64,000 bases of DNA from GYS-P2D sp964489125 (GTDB taxonomy: Bacteria > Bacteroidota > Bacteroidia > Chitinophagales > Saprospiraceae): positions 1 to 64,000 of the forward strand of contig CAZAXY010000003.1 in the NCBI GenBank assembly GCA_964489125.1. Reading direction: 5' to 3'. Of this stretch, positions 1-8,728 are shown one piece after another (the first letter of the stretch is position 1; each line of letters begins with the position of its first letter). A program made the translations under genes and the position numbers. Under the pieces are notes generated by a model that was not told the DNA's origin, searched no databases, and saw only the letters and a list, made by a program, of their open reading frames with translations.

Positions 1-2
1 AT

Positions 3-290
3 TGGATCTTGGAGCATCTGGCTGAATTTGGAATTTCATCAGTGCTCATTGAAGGGGGAAAATCACTGTTGAGTAATCTAATTAAAAAACAGCTATGGCA
101 CGATGCATATGTCATAGAAACACCGGAAGTGCTAGAGTCTGGAATCAAATCACCGAAAATATCGGGCGAACTACACGAGACTCAAAAGCTGTCTGAAGAT
201 AAAATACTGAATATCAGATCGTTACGATTAAAGGAATTACTAGAACAGTCAATGGTTAAAGTTCCTTTAACATCCGTTAATACTGCTTAA
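3..290 (+). CDS. ribD: RibD C-terminal (reductase) domain, 5' end outside window
   Basis: The reading frame is open from the first bases and ends in TAA, so only the C-terminal ~95 residues are visible. The segment SVLIEGGKSLLSNLIKKQLW matches the conserved end of the RibD reductase domain (GG-hinge after the last beta strand, followed by helix and the VIETP-type strand). This domain reduces the ribosyl side chain of the pyrimidine intermediate in riboflavin synthesis, using NADPH, in the cytoplasm. Because the N-terminal deaminase half is not in the window, it could equally be a stand-alone RibD_C reductase. No promoter or terminator is obvious before the next gene on the same strand. Confidence 0.7.
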   Translation, partial: WILEHLAEFGISSVLIEGGKSLLSNLIKKQLWHDAYVIETPEVLESGIKSPKISGELHETQKLSEDKILNIRSLRLKELLEQSMVKVPLTSVNTA

Positions 291-358
291 GTGCTTTGGA
301 AGAAATATATGTAAGTTGTTATCTTGCCGATCAGAACATTAGTGTACCTAATCATTTC

Positions 359-940
359 ATGAAACACAGTTTTCAATTTGTTATAATAATATTACTCCAG
401 CTACTATCGCTCGATGGATTTAGCCAATCCCCTGTCAATTGGCATAGCTGGGAAGAAGGTATTGCAAAGGCTGAAGAAGAGAATAAAAAAGTTGTTGTAC
501 ATCTCTATACAGCTTGGTGTACATGGTGTAAAAAGATGGATCAGACTACTTTTCAAGATTCCTTGGTCATCAAGTACATCAACGAAAATTTTGTCGCCAT
601 TAAGTTTGATGCCGAACAGCGTCAGGATATCACGTTCAAAGGGGAGACCTACAAATTCACCCGTGGTGGCCTGCGAGGATATCACGCCCTAGCCTCTAAG
701 TTAACGCATGGACAGTTGCGCTACCCTACTATGGTCTTCATGGATGAAGACTCTAAAGTAATACAGATGCTACCTGGTTTCTTAAACTCATTAAGTCTTG
801 AAACTATCCTGACTTACTTCGCTGGAAATCACCACAAGAATACTCCTTGGGCCATATTTCAAATCAACTATGAAAGCACCAGAGAGACACAACCGAACTC
901 GTTTAAGAAAACGCAATTTGTTTCTGGCAAGGGCTATTAA
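359..940 (+). CDS. Exported thioredoxin-fold protein with CTWC motif
   Basis: About 193 residues from the ATG at 359; an upstream TTG at 296 is in frame, but the ATG directly precedes a clear signal peptide (MKHS, then a hydrophobic stretch ending in FSQS), so it is preferred. The mature part has the thioredoxin-like strand VVVHLYTAWCTWCKKM with redox cysteines at about residues 54 and 57, followed later by RYPTMVFMD, the cis-Pro strand. It resembles the thioredoxin_7/DUF255-type proteins of Bacteroidota, which act in the periplasm on protein thiols. The CxxC pair is unusual (CTWC rather than CGPC), so a reductant or holdase role cannot be separated by sequence alone. It stands alone between ribD and a convergent gene. 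Confidence 0.75.
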   Translation: MKHSFQFVIIILLQLLSLDGFSQSPVNWHSWEEGIAKAEEENKKVVVHLYTAWCTWCKKMDQTTFQDSLVIKYINENFVAIKFDAEQRQDITFKGETYKFTRGGLRGYHALASKLTHGQLRYPTMVFMDEDSKVIQMLPGFLNSLSLETILTYFAGNHHKNTPWAIFQINYESTRETQPNSFKKTQFVSGKGY

Positions 941-968
941 TAAGCTCATTCTTTTTTCAGAAAAGTGA

Positions 969-2540
969 TCAGAACAGACTTCTGAACACTCTCTTGATAT
1001 CTGTTTGTGTGGCTTTTACGCCGATGGTTCCCAATAGCGCCTTAGTTCCTTTAGCAAATAGATCGGATTTAACCACTTTGCCTAATCCACCACCAGACTT
1101 CCTGCTGCTTGAAGAGGATCGGCTTCTTGACTTGGCTTCTTTAGCTCTTTCTTTTTCTTCCTGTAGCCTTAGTTCTTCAGCCTGCATAGCATCCATCTTC
1201 CTTGTCAAGATTTCATAGGCGCTCTCCCTGTCTATCTCTTCGCTATACTTAGCTGTCAATGCAGATTTACTGATAATCTCATTTATCTCTGCCTGAGACA
1301 ATACATCCATACGAGACATTGGTGCTCTCAGATAAGTGTGTGCAAGTGGTGTGGGTATACCTTTTTCATCGAGACCTGTCATAAAGGCCTCTCCGATACC
1401 TAAAGAGGTCAGCAGCTCCTCAACGTCATAGTGATCGGATAAAGGATAATTCTGAGCTGCAAGCTTGATGGCTTTTCGATCTTTGGCAGTAAATGCCCTT
1501 AGCGCATGTTGAATCTTGAGGCCTAACTGCCCCAATACGGACTCCGGCACATCTGCTGGATTCTGTGTGATAAAAAATATGCCTACACCTTTGGATCTTA
1601 TCAATTTAACAATTGTCTCAATCTGATTTAGTAAGACATCTGAAGCTTCATTAAATACGAGGTGAGCCTCATCAATAAATAGAGCCAGCTTAGGCCGCCC
1701 TGCATCACCTTCCTCCGGAAATGTCGAGTATATCTCCGCAAGTAGCTGAAGCATAAAAGTCGAAAACAGCCCTGGCTTGTCTTGTATATCTGTCAACCTC
1801 AGTATGGATATGACTCCCTTGCCATTATCATCCATCCTCAACAAATCTTCAGGATCGAATGATTTTTCTCCAAAGAACACCTCGGCTCCTTGCTGTTCAA
1901 GCGCTACAATCTTTCTTATAATTGTACCGACAGAAGTAGAAGACATCTTGCCATACTCTTCTTCGATTTCATCCTGACCATCTCCGATCACAAAGTTTAG
2001 TGCCTTCTTCAAATCTTGTAAATCGAGCAAAAGCAAGTTGTTGTCGACACAGTACTTAAATACTACGGCTAATATCCCAGCTTGAGTATCACTTAAATCA
2101 AGAATCTTAGATAACAAGATTGGGCCAAACTCTGATACCGTTGCCCGCAATCTCGCTCCTGGCTCATCTGATAAGGTCAGAAATTCTATTGGCGAAGAAG
2201 ATGCTTCGAATGGAAAACCAATCTTCTCATGGCGCTCGTCAATCTTCGGATGCCCTCCACTTGGCACCGCTAATCCACTTAAATCTCCCTTGATATCCAT
2301 CACTAATGATGGCACTCCATTGGCGGATAATTGCTCAGCGATAATTTGTAAAGTTTTAGTTTTACCCGTACCTGTTGCTCCAGCGATGAGCCCATGTCGG
2401 TTGAAAGTTTTAAGCGGCAATCTAACCACAGTATTAGTCAGCACTTCGCCGTCAAGCATTGCTGCACCCATGTCGATACTGTCACCTTCGAACTGATAGG
2501 CTGACTCTATTTCTTGCTTAAACTGATCAACTTTGCTCAT
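969..2540 (-). CDS. HerA-like AAA ATPase of the DUF853 family
   Basis: A 523-residue cytoplasmic protein. The Walker A motif GATGTGKT is at residues 54-61, a Walker B-type LALFIDEAHLV lies near residue 290, and the segment LRAFTAKDRKAIK is typical of DUF853 proteins (Escherichia coli YjgR type). The C-terminus carries a low-complexity Lys/Arg/Ser tract (SRSRSSSSSRKSGGG) and then a short conserved end. Family members are HerA/VirB4-like P-loop ATPases whose biological role is unsettled. It lies 29 bases upstream of the endonuclease gene in reverse order (the endonuclease is transcribed first, same strand), so the two may share a transcript. Function beyond ATPase is inference. Confidence 0.85.
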   Translation of the reverse strand: MSKVDQFKQEIESAYQFEGDSIDMGAAMLDGEVLTNTVVRLPLKTFNRHGLIAGATGTGKTKTLQIIAEQLSANGVPSLVMDIKGDLSGLAVPSGGHPKIDERHEKIGFPFEASSSPIEFLTLSDEPGARLRATVSEFGPILLSKILDLSDTQAGILAVVFKYCVDNNLLLLDLQDLKKALNFVIGDGQDEIEEEYGKMSSTSVGTIIRKIVALEQQGAEVFFGEKSFDPEDLLRMDDNGKGVISILRLTDIQDKPGLFSTFMLQLLAEIYSTFPEEGDAGRPKLALFIDEAHLVFNEASDVLLNQIETIVKLIRSKGVGIFFITQNPADVPESVLGQLGLKIQHALRAFTAKDRKAIKLAAQNYPLSDHYDVEELLTSLGIGEAFMTGLDEKGIPTPLAHTYLRAPMSRMDVLSQAEINEIISKSALTAKYSEEIDRESAYEILTRKMDAMQAEELRLQEEKERAKEAKSRSRSSSSSRKSGGGLGKVVKSDLFAKGTKALLGTIGVKATQTDIKRVFRSLF

Positions 2541-2569
2541 ACTACTATCCCTTAATTTGATTGTTGTTG

Positions 2570-3496
2570 TTAATTATTATTCCAGTGATCTACTCGTTGT
2601 TGGAAACGCTTCTTGCTCACCGGCCAAGATTTAATATTTATTTTTCCCTCTACTTCTTGTTCAATATCCTCTTCTATCAACTCATCGAAGAGCTCCATTC
2701 CTAAGACTTGTTCGAGTTCATCTATTGTGACGGCATAATCCATTATAGGTCTCGTGCTGACCTCATTGTCCATAATGAATGCAATCCCTTTGAGATCTGG
2801 ATTATCCAGATCAACGACAGCTTTATAATACTGCTTTGGCACAGCCACCTTATTTTTATCACCTATATAGCCATCAATATTGTCTAAGATAGGTCCTGTA
2901 ATCACGTATAATCGTTCATTCTTATACGCCCAATCCCGAACAGTTTCCTCTAGCTCTCGCCAGATGCCTCCATTAAAAGGAATCAATTGAGGACTCATAT
3001 TGCTCATGTAGAAAGATTCTCGCATTGCCTCTTTGTTAAATGCCATGTCTCCTGCTGGAGCCATATGCCCTCGGCTATAACCACTACCTCTATAATCGTA
3101 GTAATTAGCAGAAGAGGATGACACGTCGGGGTCTTCTAAAAATCTATCATGACGATTGACATTAGGGATGGCGAGTTCGGATTTGTTCAGCACATAGCTT
3201 ACCCACGCTGGTTGTTCATACTGCTCTACATATCCTAATGAATAATACTTGTGGTTAATTACTTCGATATCTGTTCTGTTGGATGTAGGAATGAGATAAG
3301 GTCTGTCGTAATCTTCAAATTCTACATTGATACTGCTACCAGTAGACCGATTAGAATTTCCCGATCGAGCATCGTTAAATCCTTTTCTTCCGATAAAGAA
3401 TAGAGCAACAGCAATAGCGATCATCAAAAAGACCCGTATGGACAATCCAACAAATGGATTTTTATTTCTGCTATGATTTTTTCTAAACTTCGCCAT
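2570..3496 (-). CDS. DNA/RNA non-specific endonuclease (NUC1/EndoG family), membrane anchored
   Basis: 308 residues. Residues 1-20 are basic and followed by one transmembrane segment (about 21-36), which would place the enzyme outside the cytoplasmic membrane. The catalytic block is SRGHMAPAGD with the general-base His near residue 144; the usual DRGH reads SRGH here, a substitution that occurs within the family. The metal-binding NMSPQ-type block follows at about 166-170, and the domain continues through the WRELEETVRDWA helix. The family cleaves DNA and RNA with Mg2+. Its position just ahead of the HerA-like ATPase gene suggests a common transcript, but a joint role is speculation. Confidence 0.9.
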   Translation of the reverse strand: MAKFRKNHSRNKNPFVGLSIRVFLMIAIAVALFFIGRKGFNDARSGNSNRSTGSSINVEFEDYDRPYLIPTSNRTDIEVINHKYYSLGYVEQYEQPAWVSYVLNKSELAIPNVNRHDRFLEDPDVSSSSANYYDYRGSGYSRGHMAPAGDMAFNKEAMRESFYMSNMSPQLIPFNGGIWRELEETVRDWAYKNERLYVITGPILDNIDGYIGDKNKVAVPKQYYKAVVDLDNPDLKGIAFIMDNEVSTRPIMDYAVTIDELEQVLGMELFDELIEEDIEQEVEGKINIKSWPVSKKRFQQRVDHWNNN

Positions 3497-3557
3497 TACA
3501 AGCGTTCACTATTATTCTAATTTTACAAGTAGCCTAAAGGCGTACGCTAAAATAGAT

Positions 3558-4361
3558 ATGATCTACCGAAGCAGGCAATATATATTAAGCATTTTCTTAA
3601 TTCAATTATGGTTTAGCCTGAGCGGTCAAAGTCCCATGACCGCATATCAACTTGCATCTGGAGGAGTCAAAACAATCGAGGTAAGTAGTATGCCTGCATT
3701 GAATAATCCGCTATCCGCCTTATATCATGACAGTGGAAATACCATCGTAGGTTCGACAGAAGAACGATATTTCTCCGGCATATCTTCTTCATTTATATCC
3801 TATAGTCATGCTGGCAATCATCAAGGATTTACACTGGGTTTTCACAACTATGGTATAGCAGAATTTTCATTGGATACCTGGTCTGCGAGCTATAGCCGAC
3901 AACTGACAGATCGGCTGCAGATAGGAGCCTCATTTAAGTATGTTACATTGTCAATTCAAGAGATCACTAGCGAAAACCGCGGTGAGGTCAATATAGATAT
4001 CGGACTCAATTACCAATTGTCCGAAGGGTTCACACTGAGTTTTCTTGCAGAAAATCTCAATCAATCGCCCGACTTAGTCAGCAGCTTTTGGAATGTAGGT
4101 GCTCAGCTCAAAATTTCTGAGCAAGTATCTCTGCATACAGAGTATCAATATAATGATACTGCCCAAAGGTCCACTCTTGTCGCTGGAGCTAGTTATAATC
4201 CAATCGAGGAGCTTCGCATCTTGATAGGAATCAATAGCACATTTCAGGGACCAGCTATAGGAATGCAATATGAGTGGAAATCGTTTTTTATCGCTGCTGG
4301 CGTAAACAATCATTTTCAACTGGGTCAATCCGGATCATTGACTTTGGGAGGCCGTTTCTAA
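3558..4361 (+). CDS. Outer-membrane beta-barrel protein, PorV/PorQ-like
   Basis: 267 residues with an N-terminal signal peptide (basic start, hydrophobic core, cleavage near SGQS). The rest alternates short amphipathic strands separated by G/S/N-rich turns and ends in a phenylalanine (LTLGGRF), the usual last strand of an outer-membrane barrel. The opening part, with SSMPALNNPLSALYH, resembles PorV/PorQ or UPF0164 barrels that serve type IX secretion or as unknown porins in Bacteroidota. No other por genes are nearby, so a T9SS role is not supported. Its 3' end overlaps the convergent DUF3810 gene by 27 bases. Confidence 0.7.
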   Translation: MIYRSRQYILSIFLIQLWFSLSGQSPMTAYQLASGGVKTIEVSSMPALNNPLSALYHDSGNTIVGSTEERYFSGISSSFISYSHAGNHQGFTLGFHNYGIAEFSLDTWSASYSRQLTDRLQIGASFKYVTLSIQEITSENRGEVNIDIGLNYQLSEGFTLSFLAENLNQSPDLVSSFWNVGAQLKISEQVSLHTEYQYNDTAQRSTLVAGASYNPIEELRILIGINSTFQGPAIGMQYEWKSFFIAAGVNNHFQLGQSGSLTLGGRF

Positions 4362-5453
4362 CTCTAAAGACCCATACTTCTCTCGCCAAGACAAGGCTAA
4401 CAATACTACCCTATTATAACTAAGCAAGCCCTCCGAAATCCCATGGCTCTTTAGATACTGATCATACACCAGATCTCTGAGCTTAGGCATGACGTCTGGA
4501 TAGCGTCGGCTGTAGATGATAATATCCCCTAGGTCCTTCATCACATGAGGGTTCATCCTGTTCATGATATCTTGAAATCGCTCTTTATCGGCTCCATATG
4601 CACTCGACCGAAGATATCTCCAGTATGCCATATATCCTGAATATTGTGTGGCCTCATTGTCACTATTCACACATGCCAACAGTGCCCAGAAATTACAATC
4701 ATCCTCACCTGTCTGTCCATAGCCGTGTGACATCTCATGAAGAATCGTGAAGGGCCATGTTATGGGGTGAAGGCCAGCATCAACGTGTCCTTCGCTCACG
4801 AAAGGCAAGTATACACCTGCTGTACTCCAATAAAGCAGACTCCCCTTAGGGTACAGCATCCGTACTCTCACTCTGCCTGCGTGTGGCACATCTAATGAGT
4901 GAAAAGTATGTACTAAATCAGGTCGGTAGAGATGATCGCTACCTGATATGGTGGCATGCCAATTCACAGAATCAGGTATAGCAACCCTCATTGAAGATAG
5001 ATGATCGGAAACACGCTCTAATTCTGAAAAAAGCTCATCTACATGCTGCTCGACATAAGAAGACTCTAAGAGCTTATCTATATGATCTACTCGCTTGTAA
5101 TTGAATCCCCATGACACATAAAAAAAGGAGTAGATGATGCAGAAGGTCATAATAGCACTAATAGTAATCTGCCACAACGACTTACCAAAAGTTTCATGGT
5201 CCCTCCTCAATCTTCTTATCCATCGATACAAGATGATTAACAATCCTGCGACCAACAGATACACTAAAGGTATCGGGCTCCACCCCAATGTATAGTCCCA
5301 TAGATTTCGCCATATACTGAATGTACCCAGAGAATAGAAAGATTCTACTATGGATGATTCTTCCTCAAAGATGTGGAACAACAGGCTAATTGTCGCAGCA
5401 GTGACTATGACGGCAAGACAACGAGTCAATTTTTTTCCTAATACTCCAGCCAA
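4335..5453 (-). CDS. DUF3810 family membrane zinc-metallopeptidase-like protein
   Basis: 372 residues from a TTG codon; an in-frame stop lies two codons upstream and no ATG occurs early enough, so TTG appears to be the true start. Three hydrophobic segments occupy roughly residues 9-26, 60-76 and 94-116, followed by a large extracytoplasmic or cytoplasmic domain. The HExxH motif (HEMSH, residues 239-243) and the later DNEATQYSGYMAYWRYL helix match the DUF3810 pattern, with Glu in NEA as possible third ligand. Substrate is unknown. The gene is convergent with the barrel gene and overlaps its end by 27 bases. Confidence 0.8.
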   Translation of the reverse strand: MAGVLGKKLTRCLAVIVTAATISLLFHIFEEESSIVESFYSLGTFSIWRNLWDYTLGWSPIPLVYLLVAGLLIILYRWIRRLRRDHETFGKSLWQITISAIMTFCIIYSFFYVSWGFNYKRVDHIDKLLESSYVEQHVDELFSELERVSDHLSSMRVAIPDSVNWHATISGSDHLYRPDLVHTFHSLDVPHAGRVRVRMLYPKGSLLYWSTAGVYLPFVSEGHVDAGLHPITWPFTILHEMSHGYGQTGEDDCNFWALLACVNSDNEATQYSGYMAYWRYLRSSAYGADKERFQDIMNRMNPHVMKDLGDIIIYSRRYPDVMPKLRDLVYDQYLKSHGISEGLLSYNRVVLLALSWREKYGSLELETASQSQ

Positions 5454-5571
5454 TGTTTAAGATATTTGTTAAAGTATTCGTAACAAAAAGAATTTTATTC
5501 TCTTTGTATGATATCATTGGAATCATTCTATGTTCAGAATGGTTATAAAATAAAAGAAAAATATTTTCGCT

Positions 5572-5889
5572 ATGGCATTCGAATTCACAGATTCAAACTT
5601 TAAAGACACAGCACTTGCAGAAGAAAGTGTTTCAGTTGTTGACTTTTGGGCAGAATGGTGCGGACCTTGTAGATTGGTTGGTCCCGTTATTGATGATCTC
5701 GCAAAAGATTACGAAGGGAAAGCAATAATAGGCAAGGTGAATGTTGATAACAACCCAGAAACTTCAATGAAATATGGTGTGAGAAGTATTCCAACCATAT
5801 TATTTATCAAGAATGGCGAGGTTGTCGATAAGCATGTTGGCACAGCGACTAAGGCTACATTGTCTCAGAAGCTCGATGCACTCTTATAG
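5572..5889 (+). CDS. trxA: Thioredoxin
   Basis: 105 residues, the standard length for thioredoxin. The active site WCGPC has its cysteines at residues 30 and 33, the cis-proline strand is RSIPT near residue 75, and the KNGEVV turn is conserved. It acts in the cytoplasm as general protein disulfide reductant with thioredoxin reductase. It is a single-gene unit: about 120 bases of leader separate it from the divergent DUF3810 gene and a good hairpin with a T-rich tail follows the stop. Confidence 0.96.
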   Translation: MAFEFTDSNFKDTALAEESVSVVDFWAEWCGPCRLVGPVIDDLAKDYEGKAIIGKVNVDNNPETSMKYGVRSIPTILFIKNGEVVDKHVGTATKATLSQKLDALL

Positions 5890-5918
5890 TCATCTATCAT
5901 AAAACTAATAAGACTTAA

Positions 5919-5952
5919 AGCCCTCATTACTATTGTAGCGAGGGCTCTTTTA
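5919..5952 (+). terminator. Rho-independent terminator after trxA
   Basis: AGCCCTC (5919-5925) pairs perfectly with GAGGGCT (5940-5946) across a 14-base loop and is followed by CTTTTATTTATTT. It lies about 30 bases after the trxA stop and explains the end of that transcript. Confidence 0.8.
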
Positions 5953-6104
5953 TTTATTTGTGGTTCATATTAAGTCAATAGCTCGACACAAGATATACGT
6001 CAAATATCACGGCTGATGTACTCCATTACTAACTATGTAAGTTATATAGCGGTATCGCTTATTACATATCACATTCTCTCTTTTAATCTTTCTACTTTTA
6101 CCAT

Positions 6105-7034
6105 ATGAGCTTTTTTGATGTTTATGATCTTAAATCCATCGAGAACCTAGACTTACTCGCCCGTAAGGTGGTTGAAGGGTTCATCATAGGGCTGCACAAG
6201 AGTCCATTTCATGGATTTTCTGTAGAGTTTGCTGAGCACAGGTTGTACAATAGTGGGGAGAGCACCAAAAATTTAGATTGGAAAGTTTATGCGCGCAGCG
6301 AGAAGTTGTTTGTAAAAAAGTATGAAGAAGAAACTAATCTAAGATGTCAGATTGTTTTGGATGCATCTTCGTCAATGTTTTTTCCCAAGGATCTTAAAAT
6401 CAAAAACCTATCACTCAATAAATTTCAATATTCCGCTCTTGGCGCTGCGAGCCTGATGAATCTCTTGAAGCGACAGCGGGATGCTTTCGGTCTGAGTCTT
6501 TTTGACACGGAGCTTAAGATTCATACCCCTAATAAATCGAGCAGTACACACTATAAGCTCTTGCTGAGTTACCTCGAGAACGAAATCCAAAGAGCCGCAC
6601 TTCAGCAGACTGCCGATATCCCCGCAACGCTACATCAGATCGCCGATAGAGTCCATAAGAGATCATTGATTATCATTTTTTCAGACTTTTTTGATCGCGC
6701 CGAGGACCATGAAGAGCTCTATGCTGCGCTACAGCATCTGAATTACAACAAACATGAGGTGGTCGTTTTCCACGTCATGGATGAACCACTTGAGATGGCC
6801 TTTGAATTTGAAAATAGGCCACATCTATTTATAGATATGGAGACTGGTGAGCAGATAAAACTTCAATCCAATGAGCTGAAGTCGGCCTATCAAGCTAAGA
6901 TCAAAGAACATCAAGAGCGCATCATACAGAAATGCCTACAATACAAAATAGACTATGTGCCAACTAACATCCGCAATGGATATCACGAGGTACTCAGACG
7001 ATACTTAACAAAACGATCTAAAATCAGCAAATAA
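6105..7034 (+). CDS. DUF58 protein (vWA-like), orphan copy
   Basis: 309 residues. The N-terminal part contains GFSVEFAEHRLYNSGESTKN and LDWKVYARS, the DUF58 signature, followed by a von Willebrand A-like core (IVLDASSSMFF, a MIDAS-type DxSxS, near residue 87). DUF58 proteins usually work beside a MoxR AAA ATPase in envelope or metal-cofactor maturation; here no MoxR gene is adjacent, although a complete MoxR-DUF58 pair is present at 33.6-35.4 kb. The stop codon overlaps the start of the PPK2 gene by one base (TAATG), indicating translational coupling with it. Confidence 0.88.
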   Translation: MSFFDVYDLKSIENLDLLARKVVEGFIIGLHKSPFHGFSVEFAEHRLYNSGESTKNLDWKVYARSEKLFVKKYEEETNLRCQIVLDASSSMFFPKDLKIKNLSLNKFQYSALGAASLMNLLKRQRDAFGLSLFDTELKIHTPNKSSSTHYKLLLSYLENEIQRAALQQTADIPATLHQIADRVHKRSLIIIFSDFFDRAEDHEELYAALQHLNYNKHEVVVFHVMDEPLEMAFEFENRPHLFIDMETGEQIKLQSNELKSAYQAKIKEHQERIIQKCLQYKIDYVPTNIRNGYHEVLRRYLTKRSKISK

Positions 7035-7780
7035 TGAGCATTAAGCTATCTAACTATAGCACTGATCCTCCGAAAGGAGTAGATGAAGACGAAATAAGAG
7101 ATAAAACTAAAGACCTCGCCAAAGATATTGCCGAACTACAATATGATCTATACAAGGAGAGTAAGCAAGCCTTGCTGGTGATCTTCCAAGGTATGGATGC
7201 CAGCGGCAAAGATGGTTCTACTCGCAATGTATTCAGATATTGCGGCCCGACTGGTATTACTGCGCACTCCTTCAAGAAGCCAACAGATCTGGAATTCTCT
7301 CACGACTTCCTGTGGAGAGTTAATAAATTGACACCGCCTAAAGGACATATTACCATATTCAATAGATCTCATTATGAGGACATCCTAATACAGCGTGTAC
7401 ATGGGTGGATTGATGACAAGCGAGCGAAGGCACGCATAGATGCAATCAATGCCTGGGAGACATTGCTTACCAAGGACAACAATACTCATATCCTCAAATT
7501 CTACATGCACATCAGCCCAGAGCGTCAGTTAGAAAAACTTCAAGAACGCATTGATGATTCCACTAAAAACTGGAAACATAAAGGGCAAGATTGGGAGGAG
7601 CGCAAGCTGTGGGATAAGTATATGAAGTACTATGAAGAGGCGATCAATAAGTGCGATGAAGTGCCCTGGATTATTGCACCAGTTAACAAGCGTTGGTATC
7701 GCAACTACTTCGTTGCCAAGACTGTCTTGAAGACACTAAAGGACATGAAAATCAAAGTCCCAACAGGTATAAAAGAATAA
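7034..7780 (+). CDS. Polyphosphate kinase 2 family (polyP:nucleotide phosphotransferase)
   Basis: 248 residues, a single PPK2 domain. Walker A is GMDASGKDG (about residues 53-61), the Walker B-type block is FNRSHYED, and the basic lid with WKHKGQDWEERK lies near residue 185. PPK2 enzymes transfer phosphate between polyphosphate and nucleotides (AMP, ADP, GDP); the subclass cannot be fixed by eye, though length and lid resemble the single-domain class III/I group. It overlaps the DUF58 stop by one base and is one base from the S4 gene, so DUF58, PPK2 and S4 are probably one mRNA. Confidence 0.92.
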   Translation: MSIKLSNYSTDPPKGVDEDEIRDKTKDLAKDIAELQYDLYKESKQALLVIFQGMDASGKDGSTRNVFRYCGPTGITAHSFKKPTDLEFSHDFLWRVNKLTPPKGHITIFNRSHYEDILIQRVHGWIDDKRAKARIDAINAWETLLTKDNNTHILKFYMHISPERQLEKLQERIDDSTKNWKHKGQDWEERKLWDKYMKYYEEAINKCDEVPWIIAPVNKRWYRNYFVAKTVLKTLKDMKIKVPTGIKE

Positions 7781-7781
7781 G

Positions 7782-8195
7782 ATGGAAGCCACTAAGATCA
7801 GAGTGGATAAATGGCTGTGGAGTGTCCGTATATTCAAGACGAGGACTCAAGCAACAGATGCGTGCAAACGCAATAACGTAAAGATTAAAAATAAGTCAAT
7901 TAAGCCCTCGAGCTTAATCGCTATTGACGACATTATCGAAGTACATAAGAATGGGTTCAACCTTACATTTAAGGTAGTTAAATTAATCTCTAAGCGAGTG
8001 GGATCGCCTATAGCTGTCACCTGTTATGAAAATCTCACTCCAGAAAGTGAGATGAATAAATACAGTGATTGGTTTATAGGGAAGGCTCGACCTGAAACCC
8101 GAGAAAAAGGAACCGGCAGACCAACTAAACGTGAACGCCGAGAAATCGACTCCTTTAAAGACCGTATCTTTTGGGATGAAGAGCAATTTGAATAA
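7782..8195 (+). CDS. S4-domain RNA-binding protein, Hsp15-like
   Basis: 137 residues. The N-terminal 60 residues form an S4 domain (IRVDKWLWSVRIFKTRTQAT, then VKIKNKSIKPSSLI), and the C-terminal third is a basic tail (ETREKGTGRPTKRERREID). This is the layout of Hsp15/HslR, which binds 50S subunits carrying nascent chains and rescues stalled translation. The ATG is one base after the PPK2 stop. The gene joins the same probable operon, suggesting a stress or stationary-phase theme, which is inference. Confidence 0.88.
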   Translation: MEATKIRVDKWLWSVRIFKTRTQATDACKRNNVKIKNKSIKPSSLIAIDDIIEVHKNGFNLTFKVVKLISKRVGSPIAVTCYENLTPESEMNKYSDWFIGKARPETREKGTGRPTKRERREIDSFKDRIFWDEEQFE

Positions 8196-8213
8196 TATCT
8201 TTAAATTCTAATT

Positions 8214-8723
8214 ATGCCGACAAATAACAAACAAACCGCCTCATTCATGGTGCGATTCAATCAGAGCATCTATGAGGACAATGGAGAAGCAGAAGTACAA
8301 TGGAGAGGCAAAGTCTCTCATGTCCAGGATGGTGCGTCTATCAACTTCACCGATATGTCGACAGCTATGACATTCATCCAAGAGAAATTGACCGCTCTTA
8401 CTAAGGAGGCCACTTCAGACAAAACAGTTGAAGAGCAGGAAGGCATCATTGAGAAGTCTCTCGACATTTGGAAAAAAGTACGGGCAACAGGCCCTAAACT
8501 CATCATGGATACCCTTAAAGATCCTAAGAAACAGGTCAATCAACTACAAGGTCAAATCCAAGATCAACTGGCTCATGTAAGTGAAGAAATTAGTTCAAAG
8601 GTTGAAATCGATCAATGGCGAGCTGCGAGCAAATCAGACTTTAAGCAAGTCAAAGATGACATCGCCGAATTAAAAGGACTCATCGCTACCCTGACCACTC
8701 AGGTTAATAAGCTGGCTAAATAA
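8214..8723 (+). CDS. Uncharacterised two-part protein: short beta domain plus coiled coil (phasin-like tail)
   Basis: 169 residues, no signal peptide. Residues 10-50 (SFMVRFNQSIYED, then EVQWRGKVSHVQDGASINF) look like a small beta-rich module with WRG-V-HVQ, a pattern I recall from short proteins of unknown function in several phyla. Residues 70-169 are predicted to be helical, rich in charged residues, and end in a heptad-like coiled coil (DDIAELKGLIATLTTQVNKL), as in phasin or PhaF-type granule proteins. It sits 18 bases after the S4 gene and 5 bases before the BTAD regulator. A role on a storage granule is inferred from the downstream phasin-like and lipid genes only. Confidence 0.65.
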   Translation: MPTNNKQTASFMVRFNQSIYEDNGEAEVQWRGKVSHVQDGASINFTDMSTAMTFIQEKLTALTKEATSDKTVEEQEGIIEKSLDIWKKVRATGPKLIMDTLKDPKKQVNQLQGQIQDQLAHVSEEISSKVEIDQWRAASKSDFKQVKDDIAELKGLIATLTTQVNKLAK

Positions 8724-8728
8724 ACAAG

